Positions 1-9,559 of a stretch of 64,000 bases of DNA are shown here, one piece after another. The stretch covers positions 7,779,001 to 7,843,000 of the forward strand of contig OX485807.1 in assembly GCA_950295325.1 (NCBI GenBank), written 5' to 3'. The number at the start of each line of letters is the position of its first letter. The stretch's first letter is position 1. The stretch is from Polytrichum commune. Lineage: Eukaryota > Streptophyta > Polytrichopsida > Polytrichales > Polytrichaceae. The position numbers and the translations under genes were made by a program. The notes under the pieces are model-generated. The model was not told the DNA's origin and ran no database searches. It saw only the letters and a list, made by a program, of their open reading frames with translations.

Positions 1-597
1 ATTGGTTAGTGGAGTTTAAAGCCACACTAGTAAAAAACTAAGGCCTAACCTCCGGAGGTACTACGACGCATATTTAATCTCCCTTAAAAATCTAACTACT
101 CACGTTATACACCTATCATCCGGGTTCGGCTTGGGCGCCTGCAAATGCAGGCCACCTTCACCGAAGGGCTTGTGTGATACTTTTAGGCTCCCTCGAAAGG
201 GGGTGGCCCAAAAGTACCACATTGCCGCTCCCTCGAACTCTTGCGCGCAAGCGAGACCCTCTTTCCTCGCACAAAAGCCCTACCCTATCGGCCAATTTTT
301 GCTCTAAACCACGCATAGATTCTATTCTGGTCGTGTTGAGTTTCGGCGGGACAAGGCGGGGACAGGCGGGACGTTTCAAGAAGGACAGCAAGCTTAGCTT
401 GCCTTCGACGTAGGCGGGAGCCGCGGGACTCTCTCCATGGCCAGCGAAGATGATAAGGGTGTCAGTAGAAAGAGCCAGTAGGAATAAAGTCTAATTATTG
501 AACCCACAAAAATAAAATTAATTGTCGTCCACCATCCATTTCCTGAAATTTACCTAAGTGGTTCCTAGTGGCTCCACCCAAGGATGCTTCCACCCTG
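1..597. other. Left edge, no gene recognised
   Basis: No coding region could be supported. Two short open frames overlap on opposite strands at about 158-413 and look like chance. Small inverted repeats are visible (around 136-151 and 388-402). Nothing here resembles the LTR family that fills the centre of the window. Confidence 0.5.
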
Positions 598-925
598 CCT
601 CCTTCGTGGCGTGTGTATATTATCGAGTTCAATCCTCAACTTCGCCCGGCGGGTGGATACAATTTTGTTAGCATAGATTCCATTAACTTCAACAGATATT
701 TTTTGCGACAATGTATATTATTCACCAAATGTGTATGACCAATTACATTAATACCAATTTTTCAACTGGATGGTTTGGATTATTTTTGGCCTTATAATTC
801 TTTGTTGAGTTCATCCATGCTTGTCAATTGGTTTTCTTGAGTAGTACCATTTACCTAGATAGAATTTTCCATCACAGGGTCCGTCGGAGATATGTCGCAA
901 CCCCGCGGGAAAACCAAGCGTGCCC

Positions 926-1645
926 ATGAGGAAACCGTTCATAATATTTGACCTCAATGGGGTGCTTTGTCATTCCAAACATATCTCGAATAGTGCGTCC
1001 AAGGGGCCCTTCCGTAGTCCACAAGACATGGATTATAGCGGACAATTCGATACTCTCATAAATAAGAAGGTTGTACGTGCCCGCCCCGGCTTGAGGAGCT
1101 TCCTTTGTGAGGTCCTTGGCTTCGCACATGTCATCATCTGGAGCTCTATGCTCATGGACAACACGAAGGCCATCGTCGGTTTCCTTTTCCGAGAACTCGC
1201 AATGCCATGCTTGCTTCTCAGTCAAGAACACTGCGATGACCTCTATGACCATAGTGGCAAGATTGTACCCAAGCTTGGAGGAGGTCGTGGGCCTCAATTC
1301 TTAAAGGTCTTGAGGAAGAACCTCTGGGTGGGCGTCCCTATGTTGGAGGGGGTTCCCCACGGTTGTTGGCCCACCCCGGATAACACACTCCTCATTGACG
1401 ACAGCCCGGCAAAGAGTATTCTCAATCCCCCGGGCAATTGCATATTCCCGGATCCTTGGGAAAGCGATAGGAATGACAACTTTCTAGAGAGTGAACTAGG
1501 GCCCTACATTAGGAGGCTTGCCTATCACCCCGGAAGTGTCCCGGATTTTGTGCTCTCGAACCCCATTGGCAATAGGCCTCTAGGACCACAAGATGAGGAA
1601 TTTAGGATGTTGTACGGCTACGCTAGACTCAATAAATTAATATGA
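926..1645 (+). CDS. FCP1-homology-domain (NLI-interacting-factor-like) HAD protein, copy 1
   Basis: A 239-residue protein starting at ATG 926; the twin copy at 3727-4446 starts at the same Met. The HAD motif I is visible near residue 7 as FDLNGVLCH. The FCP1 family signature is DxDx(T/V), so the second Asp is Asn here. Further family landmarks are IWSSMLMDNT, the DDSP motif in NTLLIDDSP followed by NPPGNCIFP, and a C-terminal GPYIRRLAYHPGSVPDFV-NPIG segment. Plant FCP1-like proteins with a D-x-N motif I are known. True FCP1 enzymes dephosphorylate the RNA polymerase II CTD, but loss of the Asp acid/base suggests weak or no phosphatase activity (inference). An out-of-frame upstream ATG at 892 would give a short uORF. 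About 92% identical to copy 2 by eye. Downstream exons appear damaged. Confidence 0.75.
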   Translation: MRKPFIIFDLNGVLCHSKHISNSASKGPFRSPQDMDYSGQFDTLINKKVVRARPGLRSFLCEVLGFAHVIIWSSMLMDNTKAIVGFLFRELAMPCLLLSQEHCDDLYDHSGKIVPKLGGGRGPQFLKVLRKNLWVGVPMLEGVPHGCWPTPDNTLLIDDSPAKSILNPPGNCIFPDPWESDRNDNFLESELGPYIRRLAYHPGSVPDFVLSNPIGNRPLGPQDEEFRMLYGYARLNKLI

Positions 1646-1737
1646 AAACTTTGACAATTTTGGGTTTGTACTTTGACTTTCCATGTAAATATCGAACATT
1701 TCTCCCTTTATTTTTGTAATGTATTCTTGTGTCTTAG

Positions 1738-2172
1738 TTGCCTCACCAAGCACCCCAAAGTGTCGTCAATGGCATGTCTGCATCATGGTCAGGCCCCACA
1801 TCTCCTTCCCTTGGTATGAGCAACGTTGCAATGCCTTCACTATTCCAATTTTCGGCCGTCGATGCTGCCTCTGCTGTTGATTACTCCAAAGACTCCGGGT
1901 TTGAAGACGGAGTCGTGGATAGCCCTCCTGCAAAGGTTGCAAAACTCAATTACGATCCATCTCCATCTCCATCTCCCCTCCGCGGTGAGAGGCACGTCTG
2001 AAACCCACGGTCGACCAGACGCCGTTGCATGGATGAACCCCAAATTGATGTACCGGCGTTTGCGAACGTCCCTCTCGGGCTTGTATCTACACCCCTCGAT
2101 GTCCCAAAAGCTCTAACCAGCGCCCCAAAGGCGAAGGTGCCCAACTATTGGCATTCTCAAGTTTTTCCTTGA
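1738..2172 (+). pseudogene. Second conserved ORF downstream of FCP1-like copy 1, broken by a nonsense codon
   Basis: This frame begins just after a conserved acceptor-like string (TGTGTCTTAG) and matches the 144-residue frame at 3204-3638. Both encode a Ser/Pro-rich segment including SLFQFSAVDAASAVDYSKD and the phrase DSGFEDGVVDSPP. In this copy codon 1999-2001 is TGA where copy 2 has CGA, a CpG transition. Beyond it the frame stays open to TGA 2170-2172. It may be a downstream exon of the FCP1-like gene, although I found no clear donor in the catalytic ORF. No known domain recognised. Confidence 0.6.
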
Positions 2173-2286
2173 TGATTTCCGTGTATTAGTGCATTTCAAC
2201 TTCTTGGGTTTTTCGGACTTCCATCCGTAACTTGTAACCACTTATACTAACCCACTTCATTATATATATTTATGGTCATTGTTCAA

Positions 2287-2568
2287 ACCCCAATGTACAC
2301 GAATGTGGGCCGGGCATCATCGACTTCATCATTGGATAGGCGAACACTGAAGACAGCTTCTTGCAAGTCTGATCGTTGTTTGGCCCTACGGAAGAGTGCA
2401 AGACATTCGGTTTCCCAAACGCATTCTTATTCCACTCACAATATAACACTATATTCGGTAATTGGAGACTTTTTGTTGATTTTGAGACTATTTAAGGACG
2501 TGGCTTTCACATTTGTAGGAAGGAAAACACTAAAAATATGCTATGTTCCCAATTTTGGAAACAAATAA
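2287..2568 (+). pseudogene. Third conserved ORF of copy 1, with lost splice acceptor
   Basis: It encodes a segment beginning TPMYTNVGRASSTSSLDRR that is conserved with copy 2 up to about 2436, after which the two diverge. Copy 2 has TTTCAG just before this exon. Copy 1 has TTCAAA, so the AG acceptor is gone. The sequence is Ser/Arg-rich with no recognised fold. Confidence 0.5.
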
Positions 2569-2950
2569 GAGACTCAAATGCATGGAACTACACATAAAAA
2601 TAAGAAAATGGGATATATGAAAACATTTGCATATGGAAAATCAATATCATATTTATTGAATAGGGGTTGAAGTACAAAATGCAAGTGGAATATCCAATAT
2701 TAGGCGAAAGTCCTAGAAACATAATTCCACAACTACATGTATGTTAATATAGCCTATACGTTCGGATCATGATTACGACTCAGTACTTTTGTTTATGCAA
2801 TACTATTATTAGCATTTACTGCCGTTTCACGGTCTTTTGCTTTCATGGCCTCCATGGCTCTAAAGATCTCGGGTCCGCGGCTGTAACCTTGTCTATTTGT
2901 CGACCCGGATATGTGCCATTTGCCCATATTTCCCGACCCCCTACCGAATA
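2437..2950. other. Spacer between the inverted arms
   Basis: AT-rich, non-duplicated sequence between the two FCP1-like arms. It contains the non-homologous C-terminal extension of the third ORF of copy 2 on the minus strand. No gene or transposon ends recognised. Confidence 0.5.
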
Positions 2951-3100
2951 AGTGGAATACGAATGCGTTTGGGAAACCGAACGTCTTTCACTCTTCCGTA
3001 GGGCCAAACAACGATCAGACTCGCAAGAAGCAGTCTTCAGTGTTCGCCTATCCAATGACGAAGTCGAGGATGAACGGCCCACATTCATGTGTATTGGGGT
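2843..3100 (-). CDS. Third conserved ORF of FCP1-like copy 2 (possible exon)
   Basis: It follows a good acceptor (TTTCAG, G at 3101) and begins with TPIHMNVGRSSSTSSLDRR, matching copy 1. The frame runs on to a stop at 2843. Conservation between arms supports an exon; the donor of the preceding exon is not clear. Function unknown. Confidence 0.45.
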   Translation of the reverse strand, partial: TPIHMNVGRSSSTSSLDRRTLKTASCESDRCLALRKSERRSVSQTHSYSTYSVGGREIWANGTYPGRQIDKVTAADPRSLEPWRP

Positions 3101-3203
3101 CTGAAACAATGACCATAAATACATATAATGACGTGGGTTAGTATAAGTTTACGGATGGAAGTCCGAAAAACCCAAGAATATGAAATGCACTAATGCACGG
3201 AAA

Positions 3204-3638
3204 TCATGAAGGAAAAACTTGAGAATGCCAATAATTGGGCACCTTGGCGTGCGGGGCGGTGGTTTGAGCTTCTGGGACATCGAGGGGGGCCACAAGCACA
3301 ACAGGGACGCTCGTAAACGCCGGGACATCAATTTGGGGTTCATCCATACAAAGGCGTCTGGTCGACCGCGGGTTTCGAACGTGCTTCTCATTGCGGAGAG
3401 GAGATGAAGATGGAGATGGAGCGTAATTGAGTTTTGCAACCTTTGGAGGAGGGCTATCGACAACTCCGTCTTCAAACCCCGAGTCTTTGGAGTAATCAAC
3501 AGCAGAGGCGGCATCGACGGCTGAAAATTGAAATAGTGAAGGCATTGAAATGTCGGTCACACCGATGGAAGGGGAGCTTGGGCCCGGTTTAGATGCACAC
3601 ATGCCATGGACGAGACTTTGGGATGCTTGGTGAGGCAA
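3204..3638 (-). CDS. Second conserved ORF of FCP1-like copy 2
   Basis: An intact 144-residue frame preceded by a conserved acceptor-like TGTCTTAG. It is rich in Ser and Pro and has no recognised domain. The partner in copy 1 has one nonsense codon, so this is the better-preserved member. It lies 88 bp downstream of the catalytic ORF stop and may be an alternative or terminal exon of the same gene, which would need a donor I could not identify. Confidence 0.5.
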   Translation of the reverse strand: MPHQASQSLVHGMCASKPGPSSPSIGVTDISMPSLFQFSAVDAASAVDYSKDSGFEDGVVDSPPPKVAKLNYAPSPSSSPLRNEKHVRNPRSTRRLCMDEPQIDVPAFTSVPVVLVAPLDVPEAQTTAPHAKVPNYWHSQVFPS

Positions 3639-3726
3639 CTAAGACACAAAAATACATTTACAAAATACGGGGAGAAATGTTAGATATAAACATGGAGAGT
3701 CCAAGTACAAACCCAAAAAGCAGTTG

Positions 3727-4446
3727 TCATATTAATTTATTGAGTTTGGCATAGCCGTACAACCTCCTAAATTCCTCATCTCTTGGGCCTAGAGGCCTAT
3801 TGCCAATGGGGTTGGAGAGGACAAAATCCGGGACACTTCCGGGGTGATAGGCAAGCCTCCTAATGTAGGGTCCTAGTTCATTCTCTAGAAAGTTGTCATT
3901 TCTATCACTCTCCCAAGGATCCGGGAATATGCAACTGCCCGGGGGATTGAGAATACTCTTTGTCGGGCTGTCGTCAATGAGGAGCGTGTTCTCCGGGGTG
4001 GGCCAACAACCGTGGGGCACCCCCTCCAACATAGGGACGCCGACCCAAAGGTTCTTCCTCAGTACCTTTAGGAATTGAGGCCCTCGGCCTCCTCCGACCT
4101 TGGGTACAATGTTGCCATTACGGTCATAAAGGTCATCGCAGTGTTCTTGACCGAGAAGCAAGCATGGCATTGCGAGTTCTCGGAAAAGGAAACCGACGAT
4201 GGCCTTCGTGTTGTCCATGAGCATAGAGCTCCAGATGATGACATGGGCCAAGCCAAGGACATCACGAAGGAAGCACCTCAACCCCGGCCGGGCCCGTACA
4301 ACCTTCTTGTTAATGAGAGTATCGAACTGTCCGCCGTAATCCATGTCTTGTGGACTACGGAAGGGACCCTTCGACGCACTATTGGAGATATGCATGGAAT
4401 GACAAAGCACCCCATTGAGGTCAAATATTATGAACGGTTTCCTCAT
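3727..4446 (-). CDS. FCP1-homology-domain (NLI-interacting-factor-like) HAD protein, copy 2
   Basis: An intact 239-residue protein with start ATG at 4444-4446. It has the same domain order as copy 1: motif I FDLNGVLCH (Asn in place of the second Asp), a central IWSSMLMDNT strand-loop, NTLLIDDSP with the paired Asp residues that bind Mg in HAD folds, and the C-terminal GPYIRRLAYHPG segment. The predicted role is a CTD-phosphatase-like or pseudo-phosphatase HAD protein, probably soluble; I see no signal peptide or membrane segment. A very short uORF (MSQPR) begins about 30 bp upstream. Convergent with copy 1. Because its two downstream ORFs are intact, this is the more likely functional copy. 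Confidence 0.75.
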   Translation of the reverse strand: MRKPFIIFDLNGVLCHSMHISNSASKGPFRSPQDMDYGGQFDTLINKKVVRARPGLRCFLRDVLGLAHVIIWSSMLMDNTKAIVGFLFRELAMPCLLLGQEHCDDLYDRNGNIVPKVGGGRGPQFLKVLRKNLWVGVPMLEGVPHGCWPTPENTLLIDDSPTKSILNPPGSCIFPDPWESDRNDNFLENELGPYIRRLAYHPGSVPDFVLSNPIGNRPLGPRDEEFRRLYGYAKLNKLI

Positions 4447-4786
4447 GGGCCGACTTGGTCTTTCAGCGGGGTTGCGACATATCTCCGACGGACCCTGTGA
4501 TGGAAAATACTATCTAGGTGAATGGTACTACCCATGAAAACCAATTGACAAGCATGGATAAACTCAACAAAGAAATATAAGGCCAAAATAATCCGAACCG
4601 TCCAGTTCCAAAATTTGGTATTAATGTAATTGATGATATACATTTCGTGAATAATATACATTGTCAAAAAATCTGTGCTGAAGTTAATGGAATCTATACT
4701 AACAAAATTGTATCCACCCGCTGGGCGAAGTCGAGGATTGAACTTGATAATATACACACGCCACGAAGGAGGTAGACAAGGAAGAT

Positions 4787-4802
4787 ACGGACGCGCGTCC
4801 GT
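4787..4802. repeat. CpG palindrome in the 3' flank of G3
   Basis: ACGGACGCGCGTCCGT, a perfect 16-bp palindrome 17 bp past the G3 stop codon. It belongs to the family of palindromes found through the G3 introns and upstream region. Confidence 0.9.
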
Positions 4803-4818
4803 AACGTGGGAGGCATGC

Positions 4819-5337
4819 TCAAAGGTGGATTACCTCTTCAGCGGCAAGGTCCGCGCCAGCAGTGCCTCCCTCACCAGGCCCCACCAAGGGCAAAGGTTCC
4901 GGACGCGCGTCCGCAAAATTGTCCAGATCTTCGACCACCAACAACGTGTCTCCAGCCGCTTGCGACCCTTGAGTGTCCACGTAAGGATGGCCCTCATCTG
5001 TTGAGTCTTGGCTGCCCCGCATATGTACATCTTCATCACCGACGGGGGCGTTGCCTTCATTGACGTCACTCTCGACGGAGCCTGCCGTGTCACGTGCCGG
5101 TATCTCCTCCACTCCTGTAGGATTAGAGGAAGGCGCTGGAGGGGGGGCAACATAGGGAGAGGGCGGGGCAATCAACGCGGGGGCTGGATAAGCATGCTCG
5201 GGTATATACACCGCATGGCTACTAGACGGAGGCCGCATGAGAGTGGGGGGCATAGACATGACGGCATCGGGAGCTGTATAGACTACAGGGGGTCTTGCCT
5301 GCAAGCTCTGCATTAGGCTCATAAATTGTTGGCTTTG
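4819..5337 (-). pseudogene. G3, C-terminal part of last exon (piece 3 of 3)
   Basis: An open frame from the junction with LTR element A down to TGA 4819-4821. It starts QSQQFMSLMQSLQARPP, then a Pro-rich stretch, then an acidic tail ending AAEEVIHL. The 5 bp CTTTG at 5333-5337 are the target duplication of element A; the other copy is at 19549-19553, directly followed by piece 2. Joining across the insertion keeps the frame and continues a Gln-rich helix from piece 2. The upstream exons lie at 50.7-56.6 kb. No catalytic domain is visible in this part; it looks like a coiled-coil plus disordered tail. Confidence 0.8.
4900..4913. repeat. CpG palindrome inside the G3 coding exon
   Basis: CGGACGCGCGTCCG lies in frame within the last exon of G3 and encodes D-A-R-P on the minus strand. 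The outer A/T pairs of the consensus are altered. Confidence 0.85.
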
Positions 5338-6333
5338 TGTCGCAACCCTTGCTAGCCCTCCTTGACCATCTTGCCAATTTTCATTTCCTAGCAAAGGTTA
5401 CGAGCGCTAACCATTCGCATACCGCCATGCTAATGGTTAGCTCCTCTCACCCCGGACCTTATAGTTCATAGGAGGGGAACCAACCCTCCTACTTTGCTTT
5501 CGGGACTCACCCCTTCAATCGCTAACCAACCCCTTTAATCGGTAACCAATCCTTAGATGTGGACTTCCATCCATGGAAGTCCCATCTTATGTTGATCATC
5601 GCGTTGCCGGAGCAACACTACAACAACCCGAACCATACTAGGCAACTATGGCCTCACATTAGGCCAATGCCAATGGAGGCCGTGCCGTTCGGCCTCGGGT
5701 GGGTGAGGCCACACCACCTCACCCATATAAGCCTCTAGGACTCTACGCGGGGCCCCTACCCCACCGTCAACCAACCTCTTGTCTCTCTACCAAGAGTTGG
5801 GGCCAAGTGGACATTTTCCCTTAGCCGCTGGGCCTAGAAGCCCCCAGCAGCTTCAGACCATCATAACTTCCTTGTATGATGTCTGATTCCAGCAACCAAC
5901 CACTCCATCTTCATCTACGCTTCACGTAGATGCCGATGGACTCCTCACTTGCCCCATTCGGGCAAGTGGTGAGGACGTTATGCCTGTTTGAACCTTGGCA
6001 GTCCCGGGAATCACTCCCAGGCACTGCTGTAGCAGGGCGCTGTCCCGGGACAGCGCCCCACTCAAATGGCCATAACTCCTAGCTCACACCTCCGATTGAG
6101 GTGTTTTTGAGCATTCTAGAATCACCACGCCATGAGCTACGCATAGCTCATGGCCTTACCCTTGTGCCTCCTAGTCTTCGTGGATGGGAGGCGCTCCCAA
6201 CGCCCGGGGACCTCACCCACACTAGGATCACTTGGGCCCTCTCACCAACGGCGCCACAAGTCCCGGGTGTCACTCCGGGGTCCCCCTTGTGCCCATGGTG
6301 TTTCGGCCACTCCTCATGGAGAGGTGCGCGACA
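5338..6333 (-). repeat. Element A 3' LTR
   Basis: 996 bp with ends TGTCGC...GCGACA (shown on the plus strand). It is full of hairpins: perfect or near-perfect inverted repeats at 5561-5582, 5676-5696, 5701-5724, 5853-5886, 5912-5932, 5942-5974, 6035-6058 (24-bp perfect palindrome), 6087-6103 and 6130-6153. Open frames seen inside it are also present in solo LTRs and are not genes. Confidence 0.95.
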
Positions 6334-7335
6334 CTCACCCCCACCAAACGGAGTCGATGCCCTCATCGACTATACTCGTAGTCGGCACACCAATTCTCAA
6401 GTTGCCATCCTCTATGGTGCGGCATTGTGTTTACCTTAGGGCGCGACCCCCACAATGCATCTTCAAATTTGGCATAGTCCCAAAGGTGTCGTTCCTAGGT
6501 GGTCCGTTAGCAACCTTGGATCTCTCATCCAAGGACCTAACCTACACTAGACCCACCTACTTTGGGACTCACTTGGGTTGCCCCTCCTTTGGGGCCTCCC
6601 CCGTTAGGCTCCACTAGCCTAACGTGACACATCTAGGCGAGACCTCAACGCTTCCACTAAGTTGTCTCGGTTGCAACTCCGAGATGGCTTTCCATTGTTA
6701 AGCCACGCCTCGATCGCACGGGGGTGATGCCAAGTCCCGCCCGACTCGGTTCCCACTTTGCTCTTTCGAGACATGGGTTCATGACTCCCATGCGCCAACT
6801 TTCGTTAGCTCGCGGGTAGCACTTTTATGAGCACGCGCCATCACCTTGTCCCCGCCCGGACAAGCCCACGGCTAAGAAGTTTCTTGGTTTTATCCAAGGC
6901 CCCTCCTAGCCATGGCCCCAATTACTCGGCTTACCCAACCTAGTTTGGCATATCTATTCCCCCTCTTCCACTAACCAAGCACAAGTACAAGACTAGGACC
7001 TCATCTCGTACTTTTCTCTTTGCACCACTAAAGTTTGGACTTTATTCCCTCAAGCCAAAGAACAAGTTCATGTTGTGGAGCAATTAGCCTCGAAGCTAAG
7101 TGTGCTACTAGCGTCTCTCCCCCACTAAAGGAGATTGATGTCCTCATCAATGCCTACGCTTCATTTTATTGGAATGTCTAGCCTTAGTTTCTTCAAAGTG
7201 CTTTACCAATTCCTTGGCGTTCATCATGTCTCTTGCCGCTACCCAAACGGCTTCTTTTTCATGGTATCCTCACCATTTCACCAAGTACTCCTTTGTACAT
7301 TTTCTTTCATTTTCACTTGGTCTTCCTACACTTGA
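6334..7335 (-). other. Element A polypurine tract and 3' untranslated region
   Basis: Starts with CTCACCCCCACC (6334-6345), the complement of a polypurine tract next to the 3' LTR. The rest is a conserved, non-coding 1-kb segment shared by A, B, C and D. It is interrupted at 7335 by element B, within the chromodomain-like end of the pol region. Confidence 0.75.
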
Positions 7336-8315
7336 TGTCGCAACCCTTGCTAGGTCCCTTAATAATCTTGCCAATTTTCAATTCTAGCAAAGGTTACGAG
7401 TTGCTAACCCTTCGCATTCCGCCATGCTAATGGATAGCTCCTCTTACCCCGGACCAATAGTTCATAGGAGGGAACCAACCCTCCTACTTTGCTTTCGGGA
7501 CTCACCCCTTAATCGGTAACCCATTTCCCCAATGTGGACTTCCATCCATGGAAGTCCAATCCTATGTTGATCATCGCGTTGCCGGAGCAACACTACAACA
7601 ACCCGAACCATACTAGGCAACTATGTCCTCACAATGGGCCAATGCCCATGGAGGCCGTGCCGTTCGGCCTCGGGTGGGTGAGGCCACACCACCTCACCCA
7701 TATAAGCCTCTAGGACTCTACACGGAGCCCCTACCCCACCGCCAACCAACCTCTTGTCTCTCTACCAAGAGTTGGGGCCAAGTGGACATTTTCCCTTAGC
7801 TGCTGGGCCTAGAACCCCCCCCCCCCCAGCAGCTTCAGACCATCATAACTTCCTTGTATGATGTCTGATCATAACAACCAACCACTCCATCCTCATCTAC
7901 GCTTCACGTAGATGCCGATGGACTCCTTGCTTGCCCCATTCGGGCAAGGCTTGAGGAAGTTATGCCTGTTTGAACCTTGGCAGTCCCGGGAATCACTCCC
8001 AGGCACTGCTGTACCAGGGCGCTGTCCCGGGACAGCACCCCACTCAAATGGCCATAACTCCTAGCTCACACCTCCGATTGAGGTGATCTTGAGCATTCTA
8101 GAATCACCACGCCATGAGCTACGCATAGCTCATGGCCTCACCCTCATGCCTCCTAGTCTTTGTGGGTGGGAGGCGTTCCCAACGCCCGGGGCCCTCACCC
8201 ACACTAGGATCACTTGGGCCCTCTCAGCAACGGCGCCACAAGTCCCGGGTGTCACTCCGGGGTCCCCCTTGTGCCCATGGTGTTTCGGCCACTCCTCATG
8301 GAGAGGTGCGCGACA
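7336..8315 (-). repeat. Element B 3' LTR
   Basis: 980 bp, with a 13-C run at 7815-7827. Same family as the A LTR but with its own indels and substitutions. Confidence 0.93.
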
Positions 8316-9330
8316 CTCACCCCCACCAAACGGAGTCGATGCCCTCATCGACTATACTCGTAGTCGGCACACCAATTCTCAAGTTGCCATCCTCTATGGT
8401 GCGGCATTGTGTTTACCTTAGGGCGCGACCCCCACAATGCATCTTCAAATTTGGCATGGTCCCAAAGGTGTCGTTCCTAGGTGGTCCGTTAGCGACCTTG
8501 GATCTCTCATCCAAGGACCTAACCTATACTAGACCCACCTACTTTGGGACTCACTTGGGTTGCCCCTCCTTTGGGGCCTCCCCCGTTAGGCTCCACTAGC
8601 CTAACATGACACATCTAGGCGAGACCTCAACGCTTCCACTAAGTTGTCTCGGTTGCAACTCCGAGATGGCTTTCCATTGTTAAGCCACGCCTCGATCGCA
8701 CGGGGGTGATGCCAAGTCCCGCCCGACTCGGTTCCCACTTTGCTCTTTCGAGACATGGGTTCATGACTCCCATGCGCCAACTCTCGTTAGCTCGCGGGTA
8801 GCACTTTTATGAGCACGCGCCATCACCTTGTCCCCGCCCGGACAAGCCCACAACTAAGAAGTTTCTTGGTTTTATCCAAGGCCCCTCCAAGCCATGGCCC
8901 CCAATTACTCGGCTTACCCAACCTAGTTTGGCATGTCTATTCCCCCTCTTCCATTAACCAAACACAAGTACAAGACTAGGACCTCATCTCATACTTTTCT
9001 CTTTGCACCACTAAAGTTTGGACTTTATTCCCTCAAGCCAAAGAACAAGTTCATGTTGTGGAGCAATTAACCTCGAAGCTAAGTGTGCTAGTAGCGTCTC
9101 TCCCCCACTAAAGGAGATTGATGTCCTCATCAATGCCTACGCTTCATTTTATTGGAATGTCTAGCCTTAGTTTCTTCAAAGTGCTTCACCAATTCATTGG
9201 TGTTGACCATGTCTCTTGCCGCCACCCAAGCGGTTTCTTTCTCATGGTATCCTCACCATTTCACCAAGTATTCCTTTGTACTTTTTCTTTCCTTTTCACT
9301 TGGGCTTCCTACACTTGAGGATGCCCTCTT
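8316..9330 (-). other. Element B polypurine tract, 3' region and chromodomain remnant
   Basis: CTCACCCCCACC at 8316-8327 is the complement of the polypurine tract. About 9150-9330 read on the minus strand contains pieces reading EGILKCRKPK, LGEMV and KDM/RDM-like words across frame breaks. This is the pattern of a chromodomain downstream of integrase, as in plant chromoviruses. It is not translatable as it stands. Confidence 0.6.
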
Positions 9331-9559
9331 ACCTCATGTTCCAAATGATGTCCACAAGGTCGGGAGGTGGCCTAATCACTTGCTTGTGATCGGGCCACAA
9401 GGTGTCGTCCTAAAATGACTTTCGTAATCAGACATGAAATGTCGGATGCACTTTGATCTCCGGCGGTAATTCCAACTTATATATGTCCTTGACCACTTGT
9501 TCCACAATGGGAAACGAAGCTCCAATTTTGGACATGAACTTTGGAGTGAGGCCTTCCGG

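Larger units (their letters stand above)
598..2436 (+). repeat. Arm 1 of an inverted gene duplication
   Basis: This stretch is repeated in reverse complement at 2951-4773 with a 514-bp spacer between the arms. The arms share a 5' leader, an FCP1-like ORF and two downstream conserved ORFs, with many point differences and small indels. Homology starts at the string CCTCCTTCGTGGCG and ends near a shared TCCACT. The genes point toward each other. Confidence 0.9.
2951..4773 (-). repeat. Arm 2 of the inverted gene duplication
   Basis: Reverse-complement partner of 598-2436. Its outer end (about 4773) lies only 14 bp from a CpG-rich palindrome at 4787-4802 and 46 bp from the 3' end of the split gene G3, so the duplication was placed immediately downstream of G3. 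Confidence 0.9.

Noticed and set aside
872-1297. 141-codon frame antisense to the FCP1-like gene (also 4075-4500)
   Set aside because: Shadow frame of the conserved gene; conservation follows from the sense strand.
5338-6333. Hammerhead ribozyme in the hairpin-rich LTR (retrozyme)
   Set aside because: I could not find the conserved CTGATGA and GAAA core words in a suitable arrangement.
6101-6617. Open frames of 112 and 155 codons in every LTR
   Set aside because: They recur on both strands in all LTR copies, including antisense to the element, and continue into flanking DNA at random. They are by-products of GC-rich hairpins.
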